Positions 1 through 9,680 of a stretch of 64,000 nucleotides of DNA are shown piece after piece (the stretch's first letter is position 1; every line of letters starts with the position of its first letter). The notes beneath the pieces were generated by a model, which saw only the letters and a program-made list of their open reading frames with translations, was not told where the DNA came from and searched no databases. The stretch is taken from contig NZ_WVID01000004.1 of assembly GCF_010091925.1 (NCBI RefSeq), positions 124,001 through 188,000 on the forward strand, read 5' to 3'. Made by a program: the position numbers and the translations under genes. Source of the stretch: Nostoc sp. B(2019) (GTDB taxonomy: Bacteria; Cyanobacteriota; Cyanobacteriia; Cyanobacteriales; Nostocaceae).

Positions 1-1084
1 CGGTTTCAAACTGGTTGAGGTTTTGGGAACGTGCCATATCCCACCACTGTTGGAGTACACCAGGTCGGTCAAGACCTGCAACTCTCAGGGCTACAGCTTT
101 ACCATTTTTCTCAGCTACCACAGGCCCGTGGACAGAACTTTTCACTACTAATGGTTGCTCTTGTAAGGAGCCGTTTTTTTGTTTCACCTTTAAAGAAAGA
201 GTTTTTGTGTGGAACTTACGAACTTTGTCATCAAAGCGATAACCATTACCTGCCAGTGTGAGTTCATAAACATCCCAACCATCATAAGTATTAACAGTGT
301 GAGTCCAACCTAAGTTGTTGTTAAATGCGATCGCTAATACGGGAATACCTACAAGCGTTGCTCCATAAGCATCAATTCCTGGTGCGGTGATTTGGGCCTC
401 GTACCACAAAAATAAATCTGACCAGGGTAGGTGTGGGTTTGCTAGCAACATTGCCTTCCCACTGGCAGAACGATTTGGTGCGATCGCCCAACCATTAGAT
501 CCCGCTTGCAACTTTTGTTTACTCAGGTCTAATGCTTGCTCTGGATTAACTACAAAGGTGAAGTTGAGCACCCGATGTAAGTGAGCCATGATATCTTCTG
601 CCTTGACTGGTAGCACCGCCTCAACTTGATCATCAATCAAGTTAGGATTTTGGGAAGCATAAGCATTGATCCCAGTAGCAAAAGCATCAAGATAGCTACG
701 AAAAGCTGGACTCTGTGCCTTGTACCAAGAACGAGCGCGTTCTGGTACTCCCGCAGTCTGTACCCAACGATCTGACCCTAAATATTCCTCTCCCCAATAT
801 TCGGCCGCGCGTCCCCGTGCTTGACCATAGAGACGCAAAAGCAAATCTCCGTGACTTTGCATTTGTGCCCAGCCAAAGGCGTAAAATGCACTCCGGTCAT
901 CTTTTCCGTATATATGCGGTACACCATAAGTATCCCATAATATCTCTGTAGATTTTGTTGGTATGGCTATAGTGTGGCTTCCTACAAACAAAACCATTAT
1001 CAAACTGAGTATTAAGGGTAAAACACGTATTGATTTTCTTTTGCAAACCCTGAGTAAAATATCAATCCTCATTAACACCACCAT
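1..1084 (-). CDS. Penicillin acylase-family N-terminal-nucleophile amidohydrolase (PvdQ/AHL-acylase-like), partial
   Basis: This is the 5' part of a leftward gene; about 361 codons are visible and the rest lies beyond the left edge. The family cleaves amide-linked acyl chains (penicillins, acyl-homoserine lactones, acylated siderophore precursors) and is normally periplasmic and self-processed. I see a hydrophobic N-terminal segment at about residues 20-41, the alpha-chain features [11 protein letters not shown] (50-60) and [10 protein letters not shown] (71-80), and the autocleavage/nucleophile site [12 protein letters not shown] with Ser196 (codon at 497-499). Start at 1084 gives an in-frame ATG; a second ATG at 1072 is equally possible. 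It is divergent from the siderophore importer. PvdQ of Pseudomonas removes the fatty acid from pyoverdine precursors, so its position beside a FAAL-initiated pathway is suggestive, but quorum-signal hydrolysis (AiiC-like) or general amide hydrolysis cannot be excluded. Family call firm, substrate unknown. Confidence 0.85.
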   Translation of the reverse strand, partial: MVVLMRIDILLRVCKRKSIRVLPLILSLIMVLFVGSHTIAIPTKSTEILWDTYGVPHIYGKDDRSAFYAFGWAQMQSHGDLLLRLYGQARGRAAEYWGEEYLGSDRWVQTAGVPERARSWYKAQSPAFRSYLDAFATGINAYASQNPNLIDDQVEAVLPVKAEDIMAHLHRVLNFTFVVNPEQALDLSKQKLQAGSNGWAIAPNRSASGKAMLLANPHLPWSDLFLWYEAQITAPGIDAYGATLVGIPVLAIAFNNNLGWTHTVNTYDGWDVYELTLAGNGYRFDDKVRKFHTKTLSLKVKQKNGSLQEQPLVVKSSVHGPVVAEKNGKAVALRVAGLDRPGVLQQWWDMARSQNLNQFET

Positions 1085-1439
1085 GTACAGATGCAACGCC
1101 TGGTGACTGAAACTGCTATTTGTCAAAGAAGAAGCAAGGGAGAAGAGTCTGCACTCTGCTTTTCTGCTAAAAGCAGCCTTTTGGTAACAAGGTAAAGCTG
1201 CACGCAAGTGACTTTGACAAAGCAGATTTAAGTTGATCTAACAATACCACTTTGTTGAGAAATTATATCAAAGCTGAAACGTTATACTTTATTCCGATTA
1301 AAAATGAGGAAACAGCTACAGAATCATGTAATCTATATATTTATTAAGAAAGATTATCAACTCTCATGATTAAAAACCTGTTAAATATTAAAAAACAAAT
1401 AACCAGCAAAGCGTAATATTTTCAAGTGACAGCAGGATC
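1085..1439. other. Divergent intergenic region between acylase and siderophore importer
   Basis: This 355-base gap must hold the promoters of both divergent genes. I see a small perfect hairpin at 1156-1176 (8-bp stem CTGCTTTT/AAAAGCAG, 5-base loop) in the leader of the leftward acylase gene. There is a TATACT -10-like hexamer at 1283-1288 facing the importer genes, without a well-spaced -35. The AT-rich stretch at 1347-1371 has a weak resemblance to half of a Fur box. No ORF worth calling. Confidence 0.35.
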
Positions 1440-2471
1440 ATGACAAAAGCGACCACAATGTCACCTAGAGGATTGAAAAAGCCACAAATGTCAGCCTTAT
1501 TTGGTCTGGTTTTGGGACTGTGTATCCTGCTAATTTGCTTGGTATACAGTGTAACGTTAGGTGCAGCAGAAATCCCTCTAGGTAAAACTTTGACATCTTT
1601 TATAGCCTTTGATGGTTCGTACCAACACTTAGTTATTCAGACCGTAAGATTACCGCGATCGCTAGTTGCTATCCTAGTAGGTTCAGCCTTGGCTGTCTCT
1701 GGAGCATTGATGCAAGGTTTGACACGCAACCCCTTAGCAGATCCAGGGATTTTGGGTATTGAGTCGGGAGCAGCACTGGCTGTTGTTACAACAATTTTTG
1801 TTTTTGGCAGCTCAGACTTAAGTTTTTTAACCATTGTGGCCTTTCTGGGTGCAGGAGCCACAGCGATGTTAGTCTACTTTCTTGGTTCTCTGGGACGGGG
1901 AGGAGCCACCCCGTTGAATTTGACAGTAGCAGGTGCAGCACTCACGGCTCTGATTTCTTCTCTGACCACTGCTATTTTGATCGTCAGTCAACGAACATTA
2001 GAAGAAATTAGATTTTGGTTAGCTGGTTCATTAGCCGGTAGAGATATCAACATATTCTTTCAAGCATTACCTTTCGTCGTCATGGGATTAGTGGTGGCTT
2101 TTGCCCTTGGTAGACAAATTACCACCATGAGTCTTGGTGAAGATGTGGCCAAAGGTTTAGGTCAGCAGACAACCTGGATTAAAATCATCACGGCCATCAG
2201 CGTTGTTTTACTGGCGGGGAGTTCAGTATCTCTTACAGGGCCAATCGGCTTTATCGGCTTAGTCGTTCCCCACATTGTCCGATTTTTCATTAAAGCTGAT
2301 TATCGTTGGATTTTGCCTTATTCCGCAGTTGTGGGCGCAATTTTACTGTTAGTTGCAGATATTGCCGCGCGTGTGTTGCTCAAACCCCAGGAGTTACCTG
2401 TAGGTGTAATGACAGCAATAGTTGGCGCTCCATTTTTTGTGTACCTGGCTAAGTCAAAGGTGAAAAAATGA
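1440..2471 (+). CDS. FecCD-family ABC transporter permease (iron-siderophore import)
   Basis: 343-residue inner-membrane permease of the FecCD/BtuC family, which forms the channel for ferric siderophores or B12 with a partner permease and an ATPase. It is strongly hydrophobic throughout, with the family signature [12 protein letters not shown] (about residues 67-78) followed by [19 protein letters not shown], and the C-terminal [15 protein letters not shown] segment that contacts the ATPase. Length matches the family (about 330-350). The start has a short AGGA-like ribosome-binding site a few bases upstream. Its stop overlaps the start of the next permease by 4 bases (ATGA), so the two are translationally coupled. 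The context (TonB receptor, binding lipoprotein and NRPS-PKS cluster nearby) favours a siderophore over B12 as substrate. Confidence 0.93.
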   Translation: MTKATTMSPRGLKKPQMSALFGLVLGLCILLICLVYSVTLGAAEIPLGKTLTSFIAFDGSYQHLVIQTVRLPRSLVAILVGSALAVSGALMQGLTRNPLADPGILGIESGAALAVVTTIFVFGSSDLSFLTIVAFLGAGATAMLVYFLGSLGRGGATPLNLTVAGAALTALISSLTTAILIVSQRTLEEIRFWLAGSLAGRDINIFFQALPFVVMGLVVAFALGRQITTMSLGEDVAKGLGQQTTWIKIITAISVVLLAGSSVSLTGPIGFIGLVVPHIVRFFIKADYRWILPYSAVVGAILLLVADIAARVLLKPQELPVGVMTAIVGAPFFVYLAKSKVKK

Positions 2472-3508
2472 AGGTTGATTGGCTAGTCGTCCGTTCGCAG
2501 GCGATATCTTTTCGTATAGACCGACGTGTACCAGTCATGCTGCTGTGTTTGGTAGTAGTGATTGTAGTGGCGATGGTGATGAATGTAGGGCGAGGTGAAT
2601 ATCCAATCTCGCCTTTAGATATCGTCAAAACTGTATTGGGTTTAGATACGGGAAACCCAGACCATGCTTTTGTGATTCACAATCTGCGTCTACCCCGCAC
2701 ACTTATAGCTTTTATGGTGGGAGTAGCGTTTGCAATTTCTGGCACTATCTTTCAAGGGCTGACACGTAATCCCTTGGCAGACCCCAGTATTATCGGCATC
2801 AATGCTGGGGCGAGTCTGGCGGCAGTTACAGTAATTATACTATATCCATTATCCCCAGTTTATACTTTACCCTTATCGGCTTTTGCTGGTGCTTTGCTGA
2901 TGGCTATTTTAATTTACTCACTGGCTTGGAACAAAGGCAGTTCTCCGATTCTATTAATTTTGATGGGTATTGGCTTGTCTGCGATCGCCAGTGCTTTCAC
3001 GACCTTGATGATTACTTTTGGGGAAATTTATGAGGTTAGTAATGCTTTGGTTTGGTTAGCTGGGAGCGTCTACGGTCGTACCTGGGAGCAAGTATTTTCC
3101 TTATTACCCTGGTTAATTATTTTTGTGCCAATGGCTTTGACACTAGCGAGACATTTGAACGTTCTTAACTTAGGAGATGATGTCGCCAAAGGCTTGGGTA
3201 CTAGTGTGGAATGGCAACGTGGTTTACTAGTGCTGGTAGGTATAGCCTTAGCAGGTGCAGGAGTCGCTACCGCCGGAAATATTGGTTTTATTGGTTTAAT
3301 CGCACCCCATTTAGGACGACAGTTGGTAGGTGCAACCCATGAAGGTTTGATTCCTACTTCCGCGCTTTTGGGGGGAGTGATTGTTGTAATAGCAGACTTG
3401 CTAGGAAGAACACTGTTTGCACCTATCGAACTTCCTTGTGGGGTAGTAACTGCTGCTATTGGCGCTCCTTATTTTCTTTACTTATTAATTCGTAATCGTA
3501 AAAAATAA
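2468..3508 (+). CDS. Second FecCD-family ABC transporter permease
   Basis: 346-residue partner of the preceding permease; together they would form the heterodimeric membrane channel of a ferric-siderophore importer. Signature [12 protein letters not shown] is followed by [19 protein letters not shown] in the N-terminal half, and [15 protein letters not shown] in the C-terminal half is the cytoplasmic coupling region. The ATG overlaps the upstream stop by 4 bases and the ATPase gene begins 5 bases after its stop, so the three form one tight operon. The N-terminus (about 25 residues before the first membrane helix) is rather long and basic. Substrate is inferred from context only. Confidence 0.93.
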   Translation: MKVDWLVVRSQAISFRIDRRVPVMLLCLVVVIVVAMVMNVGRGEYPISPLDIVKTVLGLDTGNPDHAFVIHNLRLPRTLIAFMVGVAFAISGTIFQGLTRNPLADPSIIGINAGASLAAVTVIILYPLSPVYTLPLSAFAGALLMAILIYSLAWNKGSSPILLILMGIGLSAIASAFTTLMITFGEIYEVSNALVWLAGSVYGRTWEQVFSLLPWLIIFVPMALTLARHLNVLNLGDDVAKGLGTSVEWQRGLLVLVGIALAGAGVATAGNIGFIGLIAPHLGRQLVGATHEGLIPTSALLGGVIVVIADLLGRTLFAPIELPCGVVTAAIGAPYFLYLLIRNRKK

Positions 3509-3513
3509 AGCTT

Positions 3514-4332
3514 ATGAAAGGACTGTCAACTAAAAGTCTGTCTTTAGCTTATGATGGTGCGCTGATTATCCGTGACCTGAATTTAACAATCCCCACCGGA
3601 CAAATTAGTGGTTTAGTTGGTGCTAATGGTTGTGGTAAATCAACGTTGTTGCGAGGTCTAGCTAGATTGCTTAAACCCCGTAGCGGTATAGTTTATCTTG
3701 ATGGAACGTCTATTTTTAATCTTTCCACCAAAGAAGTAGCTCAACAGTTGGGAATTTTGCCTCAAGGGCCAGTAGCGCCGGAAGGGTTAACAGTGCGAGA
3801 TTTGGTCGCACAAGGACGTTACCCTTATCAAAATTGGTTGCAGCAATGGTCAGCCAAAGATGAAAAAATCGTACAGCAAGCACTCTTAATTACAGATTTA
3901 TTGGAATTGGCAGATAGAGCATTAGATACTTTGTCTGGTGGACAACGACAGAGAGCTTGGATTGCAATGGCGCTGGCGCAAGATACAGATATTCTACTTT
4001 TAGATGAGCCGACTACTTTTTTAGATTTGGCGCACCAAATAGAGATTTTGGATTTGTTGTATGAGTTGAACCAAACTCAGGAACGAACAATTGTGATGGT
4101 GCTGCATGATTTAAATCAGGCCTGTCGTTATGCTGATTACTTAGTTGCTGTCAAAGATGGGCGAATTTTTGCTGCTGGGGAACCAAAGCTAGTGATGACT
4201 CAAGAAATGGTTCAGGAGGTTTTTGGGTTGGAATGTCGTATTATTCCTGATCCAATTGTAGGGACACCGATGTGTGTGCCGATAGGACGCAAAGCGAAAG
4301 CAAATAACAAACAAGTTTCCTTAAATTCCTGA
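3514..4332 (+). CDS. ABC transporter ATP-binding protein (FecE/FepC-type, siderophore import)
   Basis: 272-residue cytoplasmic ATPase that would power the two FecCD permeases. Walker [10 protein letters not shown] lies at residues 36-44 (Lys42), the signature LSGGQRQR begins near residue 140, Walker [10 protein letters not shown] lies near 158-166, and a switch histidine sits in [10 protein letters not shown]. The Q-loop region contains LGILPQGP and the family's [15 protein letters not shown] element typical of FepC/FecE/FhuC. It is the last gene of the import operon and is followed directly by a strong hairpin. Nothing is missing; length is normal. Confidence 0.93.
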   Translation: MKGLSTKSLSLAYDGALIIRDLNLTIPTGQISGLVGANGCGKSTLLRGLARLLKPRSGIVYLDGTSIFNLSTKEVAQQLGILPQGPVAPEGLTVRDLVAQGRYPYQNWLQQWSAKDEKIVQQALLITDLLELADRALDTLSGGQRQRAWIAMALAQDTDILLLDEPTTFLDLAHQIEILDLLYELNQTQERTIVMVLHDLNQACRYADYLVAVKDGRIFAAGEPKLVMTQEMVQEVFGLECRIIPDPIVGTPMCVPIGRKAKANNKQVSLNS

Positions 4333-4340
4333 TTTGATTT

Positions 4341-4375
4341 AAGATCCCCGACTTCTTTTAGAAGTCGGGGATCTT
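4341..4375. terminator. Perfect 15-bp hairpin after the import operon (terminator or dispersed palindromic repeat)
   Basis: Arms at 4341-4355 and 4361-4375 are exact reverse complements, separated by the loop TTTTA. It lies 8 bases after the ATPase stop codon. There is no T-run immediately after it on the + strand, so it is not a textbook intrinsic terminator. From memory the arm (AAGATCCCCGACTTC) resembles a palindromic repeat dispersed in many Nostoc-like genomes. It may end the import operon transcript or stabilise its 3' end. Confidence 0.6.
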
Positions 4376-4466
4376 GTAAAATTCGACAACAGTATGCGTC
4401 AATAAATCCGTCGTTAATGATAAGTTGAGTTGACCATCATACCTTGTTAACTTTTGAACCAATATT

Positions 4467-5477
4467 ATGGATACTAAAATAACTCCTGACGCAATTATGC
4501 AGATAGGAATGGGTTTTTGGAGTGCAAAAACCCTGCTAGTAGCGGTTGAACTTGGTTTGTTCACTCTGCTTGATTCATCGCCTCTCAATGCTCAAACGCT
4601 GGCTGAACGCTTGGGAATACATCCACGTTCAGCGCGAGATTTCTTTGACACCTTGGTAGCTTTAGGTTTGTTAGAACGACATAACGAGCAATACTGTAAT
4701 ACTCAAGAAACTGAGCGATTTCTCGTTCGTGGTAAGCTTGAGTATGTCGGCGGCTTCTTAGAAATGGCAAATGCACGGTTATATCCATTTTGGGGTTCTC
4801 TAACTCAAGGATTACAAACTGGACAACCTCAAAACGAAGCCAAGAATGGCGAAAACTTTTTTACTGCACTTTATGCTGATAGCGATCGCTTAAAAACTTT
4901 TCTTAAAAGTATGACTGGTTTGAGTATAGGAGCAGCGAAGGCGATCGCTGCAAAGTTTCCTTGGAGTGAGTATAAAACTTTTATCGACATTGGAACAGCT
5001 CAAGGTGGCTTGCCAGTACAAGTAGCATTGGCGCATCCTCATCTATCTGGGGGTGGGTTTGATTTACCTGTTGTGCGTCCAGTTTTTGAAGAATACGTTA
5101 ATTCTAATGGTCTGAGCCAACGGTTGCAATTCTTTGCGGGTAACTTTTTCTCTGACTCACTACCTGTTGCTGATGTCTTAGTTATGGGACATATCTTGCA
5201 TGACTGGAATCTTGACGAAAAACTGATGCTACTGACTAAGGCGTATGAGGCCCTTCCCTCTGGTGGTGCGTTGATTGTTTATGACGCTGTTATTGATGAC
5301 AATCGCTGCGAAAATACCTTTGGACTTCTGATGAGTCTGAATATGTTAATTGAGACTCCAGGAGGATTTGATTACACTGGTGCTGATTGTATTGAATGGA
5401 TGCGTTCCGTGGGATTTTGTGAACTGCAACAGCAGCATTTAACTGGCTCAGAGTCGATGGTTTTTGGTATTAAGTAA
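4467..5477 (+). CDS. SAM-dependent O-methyltransferase (family 2, dimerisation-domain type)
   Basis: 336-residue methyltransferase of the O-methyltransferase family 2 (plant caffeate/bacterial polyketide OMT type). The first 95 or so residues form a winged-helix dimerisation domain ([22 protein letters not shown]). The SAM-binding motif is [10 protein letters not shown] at about 172-181, with the acidic ligand in GGGFDLPVV. The catalytic-base motif HILHDW places His245 where family members deprotonate the acceptor hydroxyl. It starts at an ATG without an obvious Shine-Dalgarno, 91 bases after the hairpin. In this position it is a plausible tailoring enzyme methylating a hydroxyl of the siderophore, but no acceptor can be named; it could equally belong to another pathway. 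Confidence 0.85.
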   Translation: MDTKITPDAIMQIGMGFWSAKTLLVAVELGLFTLLDSSPLNAQTLAERLGIHPRSARDFFDTLVALGLLERHNEQYCNTQETERFLVRGKLEYVGGFLEMANARLYPFWGSLTQGLQTGQPQNEAKNGENFFTALYADSDRLKTFLKSMTGLSIGAAKAIAAKFPWSEYKTFIDIGTAQGGLPVQVALAHPHLSGGGFDLPVVRPVFEEYVNSNGLSQRLQFFAGNFFSDSLPVADVLVMGHILHDWNLDEKLMLLTKAYEALPSGGALIVYDAVIDDNRCENTFGLLMSLNMLIETPGGFDYTGADCIEWMRSVGFCELQQQHLTGSESMVFGIK

Positions 5478-5690
5478 CAAGAAGCAAGAATAGGTTTGGT
5501 TTTCTCATATATGAATACTAAACTGATTAACTTTTTTGTTTTCTATTAGATTTTGCTCATCTGAAAGTAATTAAATATTAGTTTTACTATGTAATCCTTG
5601 TTGGCATTTTTAGTTTTGTCAGTAGTATCAATTCTTGAGTTGTCCGTTCTTAATATCGCATCAATCACTTAACTACAAACAATACCAGTC

Positions 5691-7502
5691 GTGACAATCA
5701 CATCAAAATCTCCTAGAGTATTTGAAAATCGGATAAATTCAGCCCATCCTTTGCAACGTTTGCTAAACTATGGAAGCCAATATCGCCAACAGATTTGGCA
5801 GGCTACATCATTTTCTATCATCAATACGATTTTAGACTTAGCGCCACCGTGGTTAATTGGTATTGCGGTAGATATTCTCGTAGAGCAGCAAAATTCTGTA
5901 ATTGCCAAGTTGGGTGTAAAAGAGATATTTTGGCAATTTTTACTGCTTTCATTGATCACTATCATTGTCTGGATACTAGAATCAACTTCTGAGTATGCAT
6001 ACAATAGACTTTGGCGTAATTTAGCCCAAAATATCCAGCATAATTTACGCTTGGATGCCTACAATCATGTACAAGAATTAGATTCAGCTTACTTTGAAGA
6101 AAGCAGTACAGGCGGTTTGATGTCTATTTTAAATGATGATATCAACCAACTAGAAGATTTTTTGAATTTTGGAGCTAATGAAATTATCAACATTATCACT
6201 TCATTGCTCATTTTAACTGGTGGTGCTTTCTTCATTTTACCTCCCTCTATCACCTTGGCAGCAATGTTGCCAATGCCATTTATTGTTTGGGGTTCCTTTA
6301 CTTATCAAAAGCGTCTGGAAACTCGTTATGCTGAGGTGCGAGAAAGGGTAAGCTTTCTGAACTCGCGACTAGCAAATAATCTCAGTGGTATTACCACAAT
6401 TAAAAGTTTTACTGCTGAAGATTATGAAAGTGCTAGATTGGCAGGAGAAAGCGAAGCATATAGAAAAAGTAACATCAAAGCAATAAAACTTTCCGCTGCA
6501 TTTGTGCCCTTAATCAGAATGCTAGTTTTAGCAGGGTTCACAGCCTTATTGTTTTGGGGAGGTATGGCAACTTATGCTGGTAAGATATCTATTGGTAATT
6601 ACAGTGTTTTACTAGTTCTAGTACAGAGATTATTATGGCCTTTAGTAACATTAGGAGAAATATTTGACAAATATCAAAGGTCAATGGCTTCTACTAATCG
6701 TGTCATGGATTTATTAGATGCTCCGATCAATATTACTGGAGGAGACAAATTTTTATCTATTGATAAAGTGCGTGGTGAAATTGACTTTAAACAAGTTAGT
6801 TTTGCTTATCGAGATAGAGAACCAGTAATAAAAAAACTATCCTTACATATCCCCGCAGGCAAAACGATCGCTATTGTTGGTTCTACGGGTTCTGGTAAAA
6901 GCACTTTAGTGAAATTATTATTGCGATTGTATGATATTTCTTCTGGAACGATCGCTATTGATAATATGAATATTCAAAAATTAAATTTAGGTGATTTGCG
7001 TCGCAGTATCGGCTTGGTCAGTCAAGATGTATTCTTATTTCATGGTACTGTTGCTGAAAATATCGTTTATGGTACTTTTAATGCTAGCGATAAACAAATA
7101 ATTGAAGCTGCGAAAATTGCCGAAGCTGATGATTTTATTATGCGGCTACCCCAAGGTTATGAGACGATAGTCGGAGAACGAGGTCAAAAATTATCTGGTG
7201 GACAACGCCAAAGAATTGCGATCGCTAGAACTGTTTTAAAGAATCCGCCAATTTTGATTTTAGATGAAGCCACCTCAGCAGTGGATAATGAAACTGAAGC
7301 TGCTATTCAGCGTTCTTTGGAACGGATTACTGTGAATCGAACCACAATTGCGATCGCTCATCGTCTTTCCACTGTCCGCAACGCTGATTGTATTTATGTG
7401 ATGGAATATGGGGAGTTAGTTGAGTCGGGAACCCATGAACAATTGTTGGATAAAAATGCGATTTATGCTGGTTTATGGCGGGTGCAATCGGGGGTGAGAT
7501 AA
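5691..7502 (+). CDS. ABC exporter, fused membrane and ATPase domains (MsbA/LmrA type)
   Basis: 603-residue half-transporter: six-helix membrane domain over about residues 35-330, then a nucleotide-binding domain with Walker A GSTGSGKST (about 397-405), signature LSGGQRQR (about 501), Walker B ILILDEATSAVD (about 521) and the H-loop AIAHRLST. It would homodimerise and export a hydrophobic or amphipathic molecule; next to an NRPS-PKS siderophore cluster, export of the finished siderophore is the natural inference. Translation begins at a GTG; an in-frame TAA lies seven codons upstream, so the gene cannot extend further. The Shine-Dalgarno is poor. Confidence 0.92.
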   Translation: MTITSKSPRVFENRINSAHPLQRLLNYGSQYRQQIWQATSFSIINTILDLAPPWLIGIAVDILVEQQNSVIAKLGVKEIFWQFLLLSLITIIVWILESTSEYAYNRLWRNLAQNIQHNLRLDAYNHVQELDSAYFEESSTGGLMSILNDDINQLEDFLNFGANEIINIITSLLILTGGAFFILPPSITLAAMLPMPFIVWGSFTYQKRLETRYAEVRERVSFLNSRLANNLSGITTIKSFTAEDYESARLAGESEAYRKSNIKAIKLSAAFVPLIRMLVLAGFTALLFWGGMATYAGKISIGNYSVLLVLVQRLLWPLVTLGEIFDKYQRSMASTNRVMDLLDAPINITGGDKFLSIDKVRGEIDFKQVSFAYRDREPVIKKLSLHIPAGKTIAIVGSTGSGKSTLVKLLLRLYDISSGTIAIDNMNIQKLNLGDLRRSIGLVSQDVFLFHGTVAENIVYGTFNASDKQIIEAAKIAEADDFIMRLPQGYETIVGERGQKLSGGQRQRIAIARTVLKNPPILILDEATSAVDNETEAAIQRSLERITVNRTTIAIAHRLSTVRNADCIYVMEYGELVESGTHEQLLDKNAIYAGLWRVQSGVR

Positions 7503-7606
7503 AAAGCAGGGTGTTGCTGCATTTGGGGTATAAATCATCATTTTTAGAGTAAAGCGATACCCTAATAACATATTTCATTTAAGAAATAAATTTACTAGAA
7601 AGCTTT

Positions 7607-8443
7607 ATGCGGCGAGACTCTATTTTCTATAAACTTTTTCAACAATACCCCAACCTTTTATTTGAGCTTTTGACAAATCCCCCGAAAAATGCAAATGCTT
7701 ACCGATTTGACTCGGTAGCTGTCAAAGAACCTAAATTTGAAATAGACGGGGTATTTCTACCACCAGAAAACGAAGGTGTAGGAGTAATATATTTCTGTGA
7801 GGTACAATTTCAAAGGGATGAACAACTTTATGAAAGGGTATTTGCAGAATCCTCGTTATATTTCTATCGCAACCGTGCCAGATTTAGAGATTGGCAAGCA
7901 GTGATAATTTATCCATCGCGCAGTCTCGAACAAACTGATATTTATCCTCATCGCGCATTTCTAAACAGTGAACAAGTGCATCGGGTGTATTTAGATGAAT
8001 TGGGAGATATTCGTCAACTACCTTTATGGGTAGCACTAATGGTACTGACTACAGTAAAGTTAGAACAAGCACCAGAAGAAGCAAGATATTTGTTAAGCAG
8101 AACCCGTGAAGAAGTAGCATCTCCATCAAGTAACGCCATAATAGAGATGATAACAACGATTATGGTGTACAGGTTTGAACAGTTAAGCCGAAGGGAGGTA
8201 GAGTCTATGCTAGGAATAACACTCAAGGAAACGAGAGTTTACCGAGAAATCAAGGAAGAAGGACGAGAGGAAGCAACTGTGAATCTTGTTATTCGACAGT
8301 TGACTAAGCGGTTTGGAGAACTTTCTGAGGAAATACACTCTTCAATTTCTGGTTTATCTTTGCCTGTTTTGGAAGATTTGAGTGAAGCACTGTTAGATTT
8401 TACCAGCTTGGCTGATTTACAATCTTGGTTAGTAGCGAGATGA
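7607..8443 (+). CDS. Rpn/PD-(D/E)XK nuclease-like protein (DUF2887-type)
   Basis: 278-residue protein of the Rpn-like transposase-derived nuclease group common in cyanobacteria. It opens with the family N-terminus (RRDSIFYKLFQQYPNLLFELL). The nuclease core is visible as Asp47 in FEIDGVF and Glu65/Gln67 in CEVQFQ, the ExQ variant of the D...ExK motif, followed by the helix DEQLYERVFAES. The C-terminal 80 residues are charged and helical. Family members are linked to recombination or phage-related functions; no role in siderophore metabolism is known to me, and it is probably an unrelated passenger. It converges on the binding-lipoprotein gene. Confidence 0.82.
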   Translation: MRRDSIFYKLFQQYPNLLFELLTNPPKNANAYRFDSVAVKEPKFEIDGVFLPPENEGVGVIYFCEVQFQRDEQLYERVFAESSLYFYRNRARFRDWQAVIIYPSRSLEQTDIYPHRAFLNSEQVHRVYLDELGDIRQLPLWVALMVLTTVKLEQAPEEARYLLSRTREEVASPSSNAIIEMITTIMVYRFEQLSRREVESMLGITLKETRVYREIKEEGREEATVNLVIRQLTKRFGELSEEIHSSISGLSLPVLEDLSEALLDFTSLADLQSWLVAR

Positions 8444-8486
8444 ACTAGATTAGTAGCGATCGCCATCGTCTTAAAGTAGTAGGTAA

Positions 8487-8524
8487 GTACGTTAGCGTAC
8501 CCCTACGGGAAAGCAAGCTACGCA
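8487..8524. repeat. Short palindromic repeat between convergent genes
   Basis: Contains the small palindrome GTACG-TTAG-CGTAC (8487-8500) followed by a CCCTACGGGAAAGC block and GCTACGC. This composition is familiar from dispersed intergenic repeats of Nostoc-like genomes. It lies between the stops of two convergent genes and may act as a bidirectional transcript end. No coding capacity. Confidence 0.5.
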
Positions 8525-8559
8525 AAATAAATTAAATATATATTACCAAAGCTATAATT

Positions 8560-9570
8560 CTACAAGGGAGCGTTGACAAGATATTTGTAGAGGTCATCGA
8601 TTACTGCATCAGCTGCAAGTAAATTTGACTCCCTCCAAGTTGATAAGTTTATAACGTATACATGATTTTTTTGAACGGCTTTCAGCGTCTTCCACAATGG
8701 CTTTTGTTTGAGTTTATTAAATGATTTCCCTTCATCGTCTCCATCAATACCTATAAATAAAACATCACCATCGATTTTCGATAATTCTTCTTCAGGAATA
8801 AAAATGTATCCATTTTGATTAATCACATTTTGTACTTCTGTGCGTTGCAGACCAGCATCATTGAGTATTGAGCCAGCAAATACATTTTTAAGTTCGCTAA
8901 TAAATATAGGGTGATTACTACCTTCAACATAGACATAAGAAAATTTTTGATTTTGATAGCGATCGCCTAACGCTGTTTTCAGTTCTTGAATTCGCTGATA
9001 ATAATGATTCCATGCCTGTTGAGAAGCCTTTTCTTTTGCTAAAACTTTAACGACAAAACTAAAATGTTCCTTCCACTGACGAGGGCCTTCCCAACCAGTT
9101 TGTACAGTTGGGGCAATTTTTGAGAGTAGAGGATAAATACTTTTATCGTCGCTCAAATTTATAATTAAATCGGGTTTGAGTTGTAAGATTTTTTCTAGAT
9201 TGGGTTGAGTGACACCTCCCACCCATTCGATCTCATCTATCTTGCCTTCAAGATATTTAGGAAACTCACTTTTTTGATATCCAGTTGCGCTTCCAATCGG
9301 TTTAACATTAAGAGAAAGTAAGTTGCCCAAGGTAGCTAAATGCAAGGCGATAATACGTTGAGGATTTTGAGGAACGCAAGTTTCTCCCACTAGATGCTGA
9401 ATTATCCGACAATTAGTGGGGCGAGATAATTCAATTAAATTACCTGCATTTTTAGTTAAATTCTGATTGCAAGCAGAAAACAGAAAAGTTGTTAAGCTAG
9501 CAAGTATAAATATGATTATTGCACGACTTACTTTTTTCATCAGAGGAATAGTGGCAGTATTATCAGACAA
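8560..9570 (-). CDS. Iron-siderophore substrate-binding lipoprotein (FecB/FhuD-type)
   Basis: 336-residue periplasmic binding protein of the TroA-like, long-helix class (FecB/FhuD/BtuF). A hydrophobic signal segment is followed by the lipobox FSAC with Cys34, so it is a membrane-anchored lipoprotein. The better start may be Met11 (codon ending at 9540), which places basic residues directly before the hydrophobic stretch. The motif PQRIIALHLATLGNLLSLNVKPIG marks the first lobe, and KPDLIINL is the typical 'PDLII' segment. It would hand the ferric siderophore to the FecCD permeases. It lies 110 bases downstream of the TonB receptor gene on the same strand, hence a likely receptor-binding protein operon. 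Confidence 0.92.
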   Translation of the reverse strand: MSDNTATIPLMKKVSRAIIIFILASLTTFLFSACNQNLTKNAGNLIELSRPTNCRIIQHLVGETCVPQNPQRIIALHLATLGNLLSLNVKPIGSATGYQKSEFPKYLEGKIDEIEWVGGVTQPNLEKILQLKPDLIINLSDDKSIYPLLSKIAPTVQTGWEGPRQWKEHFSFVVKVLAKEKASQQAWNHYYQRIQELKTALGDRYQNQKFSYVYVEGSNHPIFISELKNVFAGSILNDAGLQRTEVQNVINQNGYIFIPEEELSKIDGDVLFIGIDGDDEGKSFNKLKQKPLWKTLKAVQKNHVYVINLSTWRESNLLAADAVIDDLYKYLVNAPL

Positions 9571-9631
9571 ATAGGGTATGTTTGAACAATAAACTACAGT
9601 AGGATTAGATAAACTAAGCTAGCGATCGCAA

Positions 9632-9656
9632 AGGGCAAACTTGAAGAATTTGCCCT
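9632..9656 (-). terminator. Hairpin between receptor and binding-protein genes
   Basis: Arms AGGGCAAA (9632-9639) and TTTGCCCT (9649-9656) form an 8-bp stem with a 9-base loop, 25 bases after the stop of the leftward receptor gene. On the minus strand it is followed by only a short TTTG, so it may act as a partial terminator or mRNA-stabilising element that sets the ratio between receptor and lipoprotein. Confidence 0.45.
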
Positions 9657-9680
9657 GCTAAAATAATTTAACTCGACTCG

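Noticed and set aside
1345-1372. Possible Fur box before the importer operon
   Set aside because: Only one half resembles the consensus; in AT-rich DNA this is not enough to call.
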